Shown here piece after piece: positions 1 through 12,300 of a stretch of DNA of 64,000 nucleotides (position 1 is the stretch's first letter; every line of letters starts with the position of its first letter). This stretch comes from Mallotus nudiflorus (lineage: Eukaryota > Streptophyta > Magnoliopsida > Malpighiales > Euphorbiaceae): assembly GCA_947683625.1 (NCBI GenBank), contig CANTUR010000066.1, positions 6,296,001 through 6,360,000 of the forward strand, in the 5' to 3' direction. Position numbers and translations under genes: made by a program. A model generated the notes under the pieces. It was not told the DNA's origin and ran no database searches. It worked only from the letters and a program-made list of their open reading frames with translations.

Positions 1-355
1 TGTCAAACTTAGCAAATTTTGGTAGTTTAAAATCATCTAGGAGTGATTCATCTTTAAAAAATGCCAGGTTAGTAAAGATTTTAAAGCCATGGGTTCCTTT
101 ATCTTTAAAGGCGAATTCCAACTTAGCCATTCTATTAGCCAACAGTTTAACCTCCCCTGCTAATTCAAGCTTGGTTATATAAACAATTTTGATAGCTTTT
201 GGTGCATTTCTAAGATTCTGGTAGTAGTTATTATCATCATCAGCTTGAACTAGAGTATGAAGAATTCCCTTTGCTTTATCTACCTTGGGGTAAATAGATG
301 TTAAAGCTTCATTCAGTGGTGTATTATTCCCATCTCGGGCATTTCTGGTCTTAAT
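1..355 (-). pseudogene. Gag-like reading frame of a Tat-type Ty3/gypsy element, cut by the left edge
   Basis: Read on the minus strand, a frame stays open for about 118 codons from a TAA at 358-356 to the left edge. It ends in a segment reading LDDFKLPKFAKFD. This resembles the start of the Retrotrans_gag core, where plant Ty3/gypsy Gags usually continue with a GDP motif; the related fragment near 15.7 kb has FNRTGDPR at that point. Upstream (355-475) there are ATGs but every frame is stopped, so the N-terminus is broken. The context (leader, PBS-like site and LTR-like sequence to the right, all minus strand) fits the 5' end of an element whose body lies left of the window. The family call is inference. 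Confidence 0.42.
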
Positions 356-475
356 TTACGCTTGGAGGATTTTAGCTATAGTTCCATCAATGAGCAATTT
401 TTGGATCCTCATTTTAGTCTATCTTGAATTGATGATAGGAGGTATCTTTTTTGTCACTCATGTTTGAACGTTGTA

Positions 476-1815
476 TTCCTGTGCATTTATCAAGGTTAGT
501 TAAATGAATGATGCATGACGTGTGCCTGCAAAAGAAAAAGGTGTGCATGTATGCATCGAGTGGATGTATAATCCTATGATGAATGATGGTTATTGCTGTA
601 AAAAATAGTGGTTAGTACGTGTTATCTACATGTATGTAATACATGCATAATTAATTTTGACAGCTGGTTAGTATTTCCTATATAATAAACAAACCAATCA
701 CAAGCAAGCTCTTGGTTCCAACCTTATTTATCTATGAGGCTATTCAGTTTCTTTCCTAGGTGGGTTTCAAACCTATAGTCATTGGGGGACTATAGTTCTA
801 CTCTCAGAACTAGGCTATTTTGATTTATGTGGGTCAGAACCAAAGGGTAAACTTAGGAATGATACCAAAATGTACTTAAGGTCATCACATAATGTCAATA
901 TAGGGATTAATTATCGGGCTTCAAATGATGTCTAAAGCCCCTTATGCACCCATATGTATAAGGCCAAGGTCAATAAAAAAGGACATGAGTTTTTGCCCCC
1001 ATATCAATATTCGAAATGTTTACTATGAGTCATAAAAGTATCGTTCGATAGTTTACAATTTGATTTTATCGATATAAAGGTCCACAATCTAGTTAGATTC
1101 CTAACCCGTTCATTTGATCTAATAAGAATAAATGAACAACGTCTTATAAGTTCCGTCATCGAGGGATGTCATTATTTGTTAGTTCGTGTGGACTATTCAA
1201 GCTGAGGTACATGATTCTTATCATTCCTCATGCTTTGGGCTCACACAAAGTATATAAGAATCATGTGGATCTGAGCATAAATATTCTATAAAAACTGACA
1301 TTAAGACATCATTTGGTGGTAGACACTAAAAGAGTCCTTTCATTTATGATTATTAGGTCAAATGAATAGTGTTAGGATAAGGATAGCATGCACAGCTTGG
1401 TGGAATCATAGTGGATGTTACTACTAGCTTATCTACATAAGCCGAGTTAGGGTAAAAGGCTAAGGGTTCTTTTAATGAGAATGCCCCCATATAGCTAGGG
1501 TTATGAACTCTAGTCAGTAAGTCTAGCATTCTTTTGATAACTCAGTCACCCCTCTTTAGGACTTGGGTTACAAACTCTAGTCAAATGAGTTTAATGAATG
1601 CACGAGTAATGACTAAAGGTGATAATACCTATCTTTATCACTCTATGACTCGAGTGGAATAATGGTGGCAACGTCATTCAGTATTATTGAGGTTTTAGGG
1701 ACCAGTGGTGCACGTGTAATGTGTAATGAAAATGCAGTGGTGAGGAGCTCTATATGATTGAGCATTGCATAATAAGAAATAGTCATTTTTAAGTTTATCT
1801 CTTTTACTTAGAAAT
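476..1815 (-). other. Presumed untranslated leader of the left-edge retroelement
   Basis: No reading frame of note on either strand. The stretch lies between the Gag-like frame and a PBS-like site, so it is read as the 5' leader of that element. Moderately AT-rich, no recognisable host gene. Confidence 0.3.
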
Positions 1816-1832
1816 CCCTAATGGAGTTGCGA
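1816..1832 (-). promoter_or_regulatory. PBS-like site next to an LTR-like border
   Basis: On the minus strand this reads TCGCAACTCCATTAGGG. It sits next to a TG dinucleotide (1834) that could be the LTR border. From memory, Tat-lineage elements often show a GGCGACTCC-type sequence here, but the tRNA match was not checked. Confidence 0.3.
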
Positions 1833-1833
1833 C

Positions 1834-2720
1834 TGTGAGCAACCCGATCGAGTGGTTTTTAGTGTTTTTATGTTTTTGAGGGACATGGAAACTTTATCGA
1901 ATAGGGACAAATGATTGGTCTCAAGAGGAACGAGATGCTTTTTTTTATTTTATGGAGTTGCCACCCGATTTTTAGAAAATTGAAAAAAGAAAAGGAAAAT
2001 ATTGGGTCACTCAACGAGTATTGCCCCCAGTAGAGTTTTTTAGGTTCAAGGGATTGCATCTACTTTTTGACTATTTCTTATTATATGATATTCAATGTAT
2101 AGCTACCGCAATACCCTAGTTTTGACAATGACCATTTGTATGGCATTCACACAATACATCAGATAAAGGAAGATAATAAAGCTAAAATATCATTATTGCA
2201 TCGCTTTCCTAATAAAATACATATAAAAGGAAAAAAGATCACAGAAAAGTAAATCTAGTTTAGACATAATAAACCTGCAAGGTTAACATGACTATGCATG
2301 TAGCTTGCCCAATCACATGAATAATGGGATAAGCAATAGACACTCAATCACTTGAAAGAGTAAGTAAAATGTACACAATTATGCATGTTTGCATTGATTA
2401 TTTATGCTATAATGATATATGATAATAATATAGGGGATGCATGGTGACATTACTGGATAGTAAACATGATGACTCTAGTCTAAAATATGAACTTTTCATA
2501 TTATTAGTATTTACAGTGTGATTTCAAGTTTCAAAAATAGAGGATGCAAAATGATGTCATGAGACAAGCAAGATAAAGCATAAATTATTCATATAGCATG
2601 CAAATTGCTAGTCTCATCATGAAAGCACAATAATATTCACAAATACTTGCGATAATAAAATAAAATGCAGTATAATGAAATAAATGTGCTAAAATCATTG
2701 TGTGGTCCCCACATTTGACT
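1834..2720 (-). repeat. Probable 5' LTR of the left-edge Tat-type element
   Basis: Non-coding. Contains a second GGAGTTGCCACCC-type sequence (about 1953-1966), resembling GGAGTCGCCAC inside the 3' LTR of the Tat element at 50.7 kb in the same orientation. The right border is a guess (TG..CA at about 2713-2723). The ORF at 1868-2059 has no recognisable domain. Confidence 0.33.
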
Positions 2721-2737
2721 GAACTTTTTTGCAACCC

Positions 2738-2972
2738 TTTTTGTCTAATTCGGCCTCGATTTTAGCACATAACACCTAGGGGTGAATACATGCACTTTTG
2801 AGTGACACACACTAATCCTCAAGTTGTTTTGGACTATTTCGGGACCTCCTAAAGTTTGTTTTGTCTGATTTGGCTTTGATTTTAGCGCCTGACACCTAAA
2901 GGTGTTTGTGGCTATACGCGCACTTCTAGGCGACGCACGCTAATCCTCAAGATATTTTGGACTATTTTGGGA
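2738..2972 (+). repeat. Two-copy diverged tandem repeat, about 117 bp per unit
   Basis: The segment at about 2738-2848 recurs at about 2855-2972. Both run from a TTTGTCT(A/G)ATT start through ATTTTAGC, ACACCTA, CTAATCCTCAAG and TTTTGGACTATTT to GGGACC. Many substitutions separate them, mostly transitions. Non-coding. Confidence 0.6.
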
Positions 2973-2999
2973 CCACTTTTGGAGGTTTTGGAGCCTTTC

Positions 3000-4497
3000 T
3001 AGATGTGTTTTTGAAGTTTGTTTTGTCAAAATTGATTTTTATTTTTTCACAAATTTAAGTCCTAGTCTGATGAAATAAATACCGACTCAACAAACTGCAT
3101 GTTCTGAGAGAAGATTCTCGAAATAAGCCTCTTATTGTTCTAATAATTTGTATTTTATAAGATCAGAGCGCAACTTAATGGCTCGATGATCGATTTCACA
3201 CACTAGTGGGATCGATTAGGGTTTTAATTTTGCACACTTTAGAGGCATTATAAACAAGCAGACTCTAGTCTTTTTTAAGATTCATTTCATTGTTAGACTT
3301 TTTGGGAATAGTTAAATTTGAGGTATGATAGAGAGTTTTAGCACTTGGGCAGCAGAGGACACGTCGCCTAGCACGCTCAACCTGTGAGTTAATTTTATAG
3401 AATGTGTGTTATGGATATTTAAATTATATTTTCATGTTGTTAAAAATAATAAAGAAGTTGACTATATGAATTTATCTATGAAAATATTTATGTGGCCATA
3501 TACATGATTATTTCTTTTATTATCTTGAATAGTATTTAAAAGGATGCTTTAATGGAATTTATTTCATTTTGCTTTATTTATTTATTTATAATTTAAATTG
3601 ATTTGGTGAAAATGGTAGAATGTGTTATATAGTGGGAGTCACTAGAACCACCTGCACACAGGTTGAGACCTCTAGTATATATTAGAATGTATGAATTTGG
3701 CTCAGTGGAGCATGTGCTCTCGGGTCGAGTATGCGTTGAGCTCGGTGGAGCTAGTGCTCTCAGGCCAAAAATGGGATGTAACTTGGTTGGGCTTGCTCTC
3801 AGAAAATCAATATAGGAATAAGTGAATGGAATGCAGCTATAACTCGATTGAGCTTGCTCTCGAGACGACAATCACTTGGGTTAAAGAGAGCCGGCTATTA
3901 GAAATAATTAATTTTTATGATTTCGTATGATAATTTTATATTAAAGTGAATTGTGAATTTTAAAAAGAATTTTATATGAAAAAAAATTGAGAAAAGCAAA
4001 AGATTTCAATATCTATATTTATTTTATTTTATTTTATTTTGCTTTACCTTAAAAAGGGTTCTAACAAATATTTTTAAAACCAGCATACATTTTACAAAAT
4101 TGATTTATTCAGTGAGGTTTTATTTCCCTCAACTTATTTTTTTCAATACCTCACTGTCAGTTTAGTACTGTCACCATCTATGTCGGGTTTCTTTTTCACC
4201 GGTTGCCTTATGTATGTCTATTTGATTTAAGTATTATATAATTGAATTCTAGATACTGTAGTATTTAATTAAAGAATTTGTATTATTGGTATTATGGATT
4301 CGTTTTGAGTTGAGATATTGATGTATTTGGAGATATTTTCATATGTATATGATATTGGTGAATTTATTATGATTTTATTTTTGAGGTAATTGATTCTATT
4401 TGCAAAAATTTATAAGGCTTACTGTGAATTTCGATTGCATTATGCATTTTCTATTATTTAGTGCCGGTCACATACCTATAGGTTCGAGTCGTGATAG
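3000..4497 (+). repeat. Decayed chromovirus-type LTR, plus strand
   Basis: No gene. Several blocks resemble the LTRs of the complete element at 17.8-32.5 kb read in the opposite direction: a CCTGTGAGTTA block near 3380, four imperfect copies of a GGTGGAGC..GTGCTCTC motif at about 3690-3870, and a GTGCCGGTCAC..GGTTCGAGTCGTGATAGA end at 4460-4497, equivalent to that LTR's GCGCCGGTCAT..GGGTCATGACA end. Orientation is opposite to the complete element. Borders are approximate and target duplications were not found. Confidence 0.42.
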
Positions 4498-4599
4498 AAA
4501 CTACCCATTGCTATTACCCCATGTCCATTCAATCTCTCTTACTAGCTATCATGAAATCACTCCCACCATGGAGCATTGATTCAGAATATCAAGCTCTTA

Positions 4600-5340
4600 T
4601 TCTTTGTGTTCAAAGCTGGAACATCAACCTCATGGCAAAGTTATTCAAGCACTAGGACATTGGAACCAACTCAATTATGGAAAAACAAAGGGAAGCTTAG
4701 GTGTTATGTTTAAAGCTCCCATCATTACAGATGAAGCTCACACCTTGATGGAGGCCCATCGACAAGGTTTCATTAATAAGCTTGATGGCAAGACTGTGCC
4801 ATCTTTGTGGTTTCTTCAACCACATCACTAAGGATTGCCTACCCTTTACAACAAAAAAAGAAATCTCCAAGGAAGATCGACCTACTGAAGTTTCCATTGC
4901 ATACTTCATTGAGAATTTATCTCTCAACTCTGTTACTCTTTCAACAGCACATGTATCTCAACTCCTTCCGAGCACGAGTCATGAAATCATCTGCAGAAGA
5001 GGCTTGATGTGTAAGGAGTCGCATATAAAGATCTGCCAGAGATTGTCATTCGGCAAGTGCAAGAAAATAATGATGAAACAGTAGTCCTTGCTTTGGAAAA
5101 TGACTCTTGTAAGACAAATGGACCTCAATCAAAAAGAAAAGAAGCAATGCCATCACCTTATGATGAAGTCCACTCCCAAGAAGACTTTTCCCCTTTCTAA
5201 GACTAAGCTTTTCAAATCAAAAGGAAGTCCAAGTGGCCTAAAGAACTTGAAGGAACAAGCTAAGTTCATCCAAGCCCAGGGTTCTAAAGTCTTTGCCACC
5301 TTCACCTTTAATGCATATTCCTCCAGCACTGATTAGGAGT
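4600..5340 (+). pseudogene. Zinc-knuckle retroelement ORF remnant (LINE ORF1-like or Gag-like)
   Basis: Several overlapping plus-strand frames (4604-4831, 4782-5084, 5088-5336) look like one decayed coding region with frameshifts. The clearest signal is a CX2CX4HX4C zinc knuckle, CHLCGFFNHITKDC, at 4797-4838. Knuckles of this kind occur in retrotransposon Gag and in plant LINE ORF1 proteins. The lysine- and serine-rich tail and the A-tract at 5490-5500 favour a LINE-derived or retroposed copy. No reverse transcriptase follows. The frame at 4604-4831 (ending LWFLQPHH) covers the same bases as the knuckle in another frame, so only one of them can be original. Not a functional gene. Confidence 0.42.
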
Positions 5341-5489
5341 TGTTCGCCTCCTTTGTTTTCGCTTTATTAGGTTAAGTCATAATTATTTACTTCTACTTCT
5401 TGTTAGGAGAAGTTAAATTGATGACTACCTTCTTGTTGGAGGTCTTCTTTCTTTATATGTTTTCTTCCTTCAAATGAATCATGGTTGTT

Positions 5490-5528
5490 AAAAAAAAAAA
5501 GTCACCAACACCAACACCAACACCAACT
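5490..5528 (+). repeat. A-tract followed by a CACCAA microsatellite
   Basis: Eleven A residues, then three to four copies of CACCAA. The A-tract could be the poly(A) end of the preceding retroelement remnant. Confidence 0.6.
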
Positions 5529-7266
5529 GAATCATGGCTTTTTGTTTAAATTTTTAGGTCAAAGAAAAAGTACCAATCCGTTTGGCTCTGCTTCTCTTCT
5601 TGGTCCCCACAGATATTGAAACCAAAATCTTTGATACTGTCCCAGGAGGTGTTAGCTTGTTACCCTATGAATAATGCGTAAAATGAAAAAAGCCTGTACT
5701 TTTTCTTTTTTTTTTAAAAAAAAAGTTTTAAAACATTTTTTTTATATATATAAAAAGCTTTGAAAACAATATTTTTTAAAGAAAAAAAGTCAATAGTTTT
5801 TCCTTTTTCATTATTTTTTAAAAAGTCTCCAAAAATAAACCTAAAATATTTTTAGCCATTGTAAGCACGTACAATGGAATCATTTTGTCAAAATTACAGT
5901 TTCAAATATTCAGTTGAGTTCTTGTATTTTAAATTGAATAAGTAAGTCCTTATAATTTTAATTTTTAGCCAACTAGATCTTATTTTTAAACATTTTTACC
6001 AATTAAGTAACCCCAATAAAAAATTATTTTTCATCATTTCCTATCTAATTTTTATGTCAGTAATTTATTTCTAAAGAAAAATTTAATAATACAAGAAATA
6101 TATAATGCCTTAAAACTTTTAAACAATAAGTTGATACATGAAATTTTACTAATTAAGCAATACATATAATTCTTAAAAATTGTAAACAATAAAGTCGAGT
6201 TATGAAATTTTAATAAATTTTTTTTTTATTTTTATTAAAATTAAAGACTATATACACTAAAAATTTTAATTCTATTATAAATTTATTTACTTAAAATTTA
6301 TTTAGAAAAGTTTGAAATATATTTATTTATTGTGTGAGATTGTCAATGATTATTTATGCATTATTTATTGTCAATGATTATTTACGCATTATTTTAGTAA
6401 CCTTGAAATTATTATTGTATATCGTACAAGTACAAATTAATATGGTTATGAATTGGATTTCTTAATTTGGTTAAAATTAATAAAAATATAGAATAATATT
6501 AAATAATTTCATATGTACCAATTGCCAGACAAATTAAATAAATTAGAGTATTTACGATTTAATTATACAAATTATTGTAGGTTTAGAGTTGCATTAATGA
6601 TATAAAATACTTCAATAATTTTTTTTAAAATTTTGGTTAATATTAATTTTCTCTTATTTATTGAAATTTTATGTTTTAGCTAATGAAAATTTAAAATTGT
6701 AATTTATCTTATATAAATTATTTTATTGGAATTTTAGATTAATGAAATTACAATTCTGTTAATTTGATATATAAATGATAATAAGCAATTAAAATAGATA
6801 AAAACAGTTACCAAATATATTCAAATTTAGTTTTTATCATACGTTTTTTTTTTTTGTGGTTTTGAAAATTATACACATTTTCTATTCTTAAACATTTAGT
6901 GGAAATTAATGCCCTAAATTTTAACTAGATAAGAAAATGATTAAAAAAATATCTACTTTAAAATTTAAAAATTTATTGAAGTCTGTTAAAATATTTCTTT
7001 CTTACAAAATAAGTATTAATTGATTTAAAATTAAAATTTTAAAAATATAATTGGTTATAATTTAAAAATTATAAGAACTGAATTGAATATTTTGTAGTCT
7101 ATAATTGTCATGAAAGGGCTCATGTGCACAACAAAAAAAAATGTACAAAGGTTTAATATAAAACAAATTAAAATACAAGGATTCAATTAAAAAAAAAAGA
7201 GTAAAATGAGACAAAAATGAATGAATCCTACATTATATATCGTACGGTTGGTAAACAAGTAACTGA
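5529..7266. other. AT-rich intergenic DNA, no gene seen
   Basis: Very AT-rich with homopolymer runs and no ORF with recognisable content. A stretch near 5890-6020 and the reverse complement of about 7040-7200 look loosely alike (AATTGAAT..AAGTCCTTATAATTTTAA type), possibly another old foldback element, but I could not define borders. Confidence 0.5.
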
Positions 7267-7275
7267 AATTTTCAA

Positions 7276-7796
7276 GGGATAAGTACAGTTTAGATTCGTA
7301 TGGTTTTGCTAATTTTGTGTTTTTTGACATTTAAGTACCTTATATTTTATATTTTTTTTTTACATTTTAGTACTTTTCTAATTAATATTATCATTATTTG
7401 ATGAGAAAAAATTAATATAATTTTTAATTTTAATGATAATTTTATTTTATATATGATTTATGATCAATCTAATTAATTTGTTATTTTTAAAATATTATAA
7501 ATTTATTTTAAAAATTATTTCTTTTTATTCACAATTAAATTAAAAATACATTTAAATTTGATTTTTTATAAATTTATTATAATTAGTTGAATAATATATT
7601 ACTCATTATATGATTTTAACATTAAAATGTATATCATTTTTAAATTAAAACATATATTTTAAATAATATTTATTAGAAAGGTATTAAAATGTAAAAAAAA
7701 AAATATAAAACACATGGCACTCAAATGCCAAAATCAAAACATAAGATTGATGTTGTCAAAAAATAAAATCACAAGAATCAAAATTGTATTTATCCT
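7276..7796. mobile_element. Mutator-like MITE with long terminal inverted repeats and 9-bp target duplication
   Basis: The left end (GGGATAAGTAC..., 7276 onward) and the reverse complement of the right end (AGGATAAATAC...) align for roughly 110-120 bp, including shared TTTTTTGACA, a T-tract and ACATTTTAGTAC/ACATTTTAATAC blocks. The element is flanked by identical 9-bp direct repeats AATTTTCAA at 7267-7275 and 7797-7805. A 9-bp duplication with long TIRs is typical of Mutator-like (MULE) elements. No transposase is encoded, so it is non-autonomous. The TIRs have diverged, so it is not recent. Confidence 0.75.
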
Positions 7797-7805
7797 AATT
7801 TTCAA

Positions 7806-8327
7806 ATATGCCTTTTATTTATGATTTTTTTTAAAAGATGCCTTTTATTTATAATTAAGAAACCAAATAAATTTTATTAATAGTAAAAGTAAAATGGGAA
7901 GGACACTGATACATAAGAAGGACAAAAAAAAAAACTTTTAAGGCAATTATAATATTGCTCTAATATTACTTAAAAAAATTTTATAAACTTTTGTGAAATT
8001 TAATTTTTTAATAATTAATTAAATCGATGAAATTTAAAGTTTAAATTGCACTTAGTGAACTTATAGTATAATGATTTAAATACTTGTCGCTTATAATCAA
8101 TTTTTTTTATTAATTAACGTTAATATTAATTAAAATTATTTTTTGAATTTATTTTTTTATAATTTTATAATTTTTAATAATTAATTAAAATAATAGAATC
8201 TAAAACTTAAAATGTATTGACAGATCTTGCAATGCTTTAAGCGCTAGTAACTTTTAAGTAATTATTTTATTTTTAACAATGTAATTATTAAGAATATTAA
8301 GGGCACAAAGGTAATGGTTGCACTCAG
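7806..8327. other. AT-rich upstream DNA, no gene seen
   Basis: No coding content. Homology to the second LRK10L unit begins immediately after this stretch, at a TCTTGGTCA motif near 8330. Confidence 0.5.
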
Positions 8328-8602
8328 AGTCTTGGTCAAATGTCATCTCAAGCAAAATACAGAAATAGAAAAGGACAGTCACCTTTGATGTCAACACAAA
8401 TAAATGGTCATTTTGTTTACATTATATTATCAAATAGCCATAATTTAGCAGTCTGGCTTTCAATCTCTTTCATTTCTTAAAAACAATAATAAATTTGAGA
8501 GCTTTAGATGAACTATTAACAATTGTATCTCCAATCAAACACTACTCCTCCTCCTCCTCTTACCAATTCTTCTTCTTGATTGAAGAAAAAAAAAAAAGGG
8601 AA

Positions 8603-9302
8603 ATGAGAATCCATTTCTTCCTGCTATATTCTCATGCGAACTCCATAGTCACCCTCTTCTGTTTCATAGTTTTTTCTTCAATATCTCACGGTCAAGATGA
8701 TGCATGCAACAGCAACTTTCATTGTGGGTCTATAAATTTTTCTTACCCCTTCTGGAGAGAAGGCCAAGGAATCTGTAGTAACACAGCGTTTAAGATCGAT
8801 TGCAAGGATGACCACATCCCTACTGTCACTACAATGAATGGAGACTACAAAGTACTGTCTATAGATCAAGCAGAAAACGTGACCGTACTTCAAATTGATT
8901 ACGGGGAAAATGTTTGTCCTCAAGATTTCTCCAACACAACCCTGATGAACTTGGGTCTCTTCTATCTTTCACCGGGGTTTCAAAACATAAGTTTCTTTTA
9001 CAACTGCGACTTGCAGTGGCCTGGGAGTCCGATACCTGAAAACAATATATTTCGATGCCCTCCAAATGAACCTCCAAAAGAAAGTAATATATTCTACGCA
9101 AATGAGACACTTTTGAAGGATGAGAAGCTGTCATCGGCAGTTGCAGGATGTAAAAAAGTAGATATTCCTCTTCCATCGGATTTCCATATAGATACCAGAG
9201 GAGTTGATGCTTGGACGGAAGTTCTGAAACGAGGTTTTAGTGTGTCGTACAAGTATGATGTTGCTTGCGGACACGAGAATTTTGCGTGCCAAGATCGTGG
9301 AG
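8603..9302 (+). CDS. Gene A exon 1: signal peptide and GUB_WAK ectodomain
   Basis: I take the ATG at 8603 as the start, not the upstream in-frame non-ATG codons, because it opens a hydrophobic signal peptide (residues about 1-31, ending SISHGQ). The mature part begins DDACNSNFHCG and has the GUB_WAK pattern C..F.CG.I.FSYPFW followed by GICSNTAFKIDC. Several N-glycosylation sites are visible (NVT, NTT, NIS, NET). The family's C-terminal cysteine cluster (CxxSGGxCG...CxCxDG) stops at CQDRGG, exactly where the predicted donor lies. If the intron were retained, translation would continue to a stop at 9484 and give a secreted ectodomain of 293 residues without kinase. Confidence 0.72.
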
Positions 9303-12300
9303 GTATGTATATTCGTTTCAGTCCTCCATCAATTAAGCATAGATATGTTAGTCAAGGGATGGGTATGAATAGTTCTCTGATTATACCAACAGAGCATACA
9401 CATAATAAGAAAAAAAATGACAATACACAATCAGTTGGTTTTCATGTGATTTTCAAGTTGAAAACTGAAGTGATTAGAAACTAATTGCATCCACCCTTCT
9501 CTTCATTTTCTTTTTTATATTTGAAACTCTTAATCCATTTTCTTTGATTCCATTCATTACAAGAAATAATAGTCTCTTCTTTCTTTCATAGTGCCCAGTT
9601 CATGGTGGGGTGTGTGTGTATATATATATATATTCCTTATTCTCCTCCATTAATTAGGTATATAATATATCGTAGTCAAGGGAAGAGCACGCACAGTTCT
9701 CCACTTACTCCAACATATCAATACAATCAGTTATATTACATAGTGAAATCTCAATAAAATAATTTTTCAAAGAATATTGATTGATTTCTTACTCAAGGCT
9801 AAAAAAAATCTAAATTAATAACTTGCTAAATTTATAAGATAATACATTATACAAAAATTCATTAAAATCCATGTAAGATATAAATTGATAATTTTTTAAT
9901 GTATCGACAAATAGTACATAATTACTGTATACTTTTTAAATATAAGTAAAGTGTTATTTTTTATTTAAACTGATGTGCTGTATTATGATTTTATTTACTC
10001 AAGTAAAATTATTACTTGATTAAATGTGCATAAAATGAAAATAATACAACATAATATTTGAAAATAATAAATACATTCATAAATATTATTTAATAAAACA
10101 ATATATAAACTTTGTAAAAAAAATAATGTTGTATATGAAATGTGCAGTTATTTTCTACAAATTAATGACTTATTAGTTTTTTAATTAATATTTTGCTTAA
10201 TTAATAATTCTTTGATTCTAAGATTATTAATTTATGAAAACTAGTCGTGAGTCCATACTTTGTGAGGACTACAACTAATATACATATTTTGAAATAAATA
10301 ATAAAATAATTATAATGAAATAAAAACTAAAAATTACGCAAATATAAAAGTTAAAACTTATTATTTTTTATTAAGAGTACATGTTATTTTTAATATGCAT
10401 ACTAATAATAATTATTGAATAAAGAAAATCAAATAAATATAGAAAATGGATGAAAAATTACATATTTTTATTTTTAGGTTAGAAAAAGAAAAGTGTTTTT
10501 ATTGAATATAATATAATATTTTAGTTAAAATAAAAGATATTATTTTTTATAAAAATAAAGAGTAATGTTTTAAATGTAATTAAATTATAGTATCTTATAT
10601 TAAATAAAACATGTGTATTTTAGTAAAAATGAATTTATTAATTTTTTATAAAAATATTGTGAATTTTAATAATTCAACACATAATATTTTTGCTAATACT
10701 GAATTACGAAAAATGGCACTTGTCAAATTTTTATTTTAATAAATTAAAATAAAATATATCATATTAATTTTATTTTTTTAATTTTTGTTACCATAATTTT
10801 TTAGTTTTGATAAGATTAGTTTTGAAATTTATTAGATTGTTTAATTTTTGTTACCGTAATTTCTTAGTTATAATAAGATTAGTTTTGAAAATTATTATTA
10901 TATATATATATAGTATTATTTTAGTTGAAAAATAATAATAGATAAATATTTGAGTGATTTAAAGTAGAAAAATATCTAGTATATAAATATATTTAAAATT
11001 TGAGTAGTATTGATATATATATAATAGTGTTTTAGTTAAAAAAATAATACTAAATAAATATATGATAAATATTTTATTTTTAATAAAAATATAAATTTGT
11101 AATAGCTTAATTTATTAGATTTTAGAGTCATACATAAATATAAAAGTAGACATTTATCAAATTTTTAACTTAATGATTTTGGAGTTCAACGTTTAATATA
11201 TATAAAGATATATAGATTCTACTATAATTTATTTCTTTCATATTCTATTATAATAAAATAAAAATAGAACACCATGTTTGAATATAAATATTTAATTTTA
11301 AAAATAAAAATTTCAATAATATATAGTTAAATGTTATTTTAAACTTTAATTAATTAATTAATATAAATATAAATTAATAATGACCTCGATTACATTTAGT
11401 TTAAATATAATACTAATTTTTTTTTTTTTGAAGAAATTTAAAAAAAAATCTTAAAATTGAGAATTTAGATGATATTTATATGATGTGGTGGTCATGATAC
11501 TTTGAAGAGTCAACCATATTAGTCAATGAGAGAAGAAGCGTGGAAATTACCTTGTCTTTTCTTTTGATGCTTAACGCGATATTAGCATAACATCATATGG
11601 AAAATAATTGTTCCACACACACGAAGCATCGCCTGTAAAATTCGAAGAAAAGTCTGAGATCTTGCCTTCACGGCTGACTAATAATAGTCCTGCTTCTACT
11701 CAACTTGTAATTGGTAAATTGTCTGACAAAAATTAAATAAATTAATCATTAATTGACGTGTAGTGTAAATTAATATATATTTTAGTTAATTATTTTAACA
11801 TATAAATAAAATAGAATACTCTACATATATTAAGTAATTTTAGTAAAATAAAAGCTATAATTTAATTAAGTAATTTTTAAAAAGAGAAAGTCATCTCTTT
11901 TTAGTTCTATACATTGAATAATGAAGCAATTTAAATAAAACTAAAAAATAGCTTAATTAAGTAGTTTTAAAAAAATGAAAACTCGCATCCTTTTAGTTAT
12001 TATTATTATTTTTTTAGATGCAGCATGTGGCTTTAGTTTTTATGTGATAAATTAACAAAACTAGCATACAATATCTTGTTCTAATTGGACAAAAATTCAA
12101 TTTACTTTTCTACCTTATGTTTTTACTGAGGTTGCTTTTACCATAAATTTCTTGTTTTACCTTCGTTTGGTTTAATTTCACCCAAAATTTTATTTTATTT
12201 TTTAATTGTATCCTAAATAGTTTTAATTTATAATATATTATATGAAATGGGTTCATTTAAAATTTCTAAAAATTTAATTTAGTAATGAACAATTTCATAA

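Noticed and set aside
3593..3871. 92-residue minus-strand ORF
   Set aside because: Lies on a four-fold LTR motif; no similarity to a protein family that I recognise.
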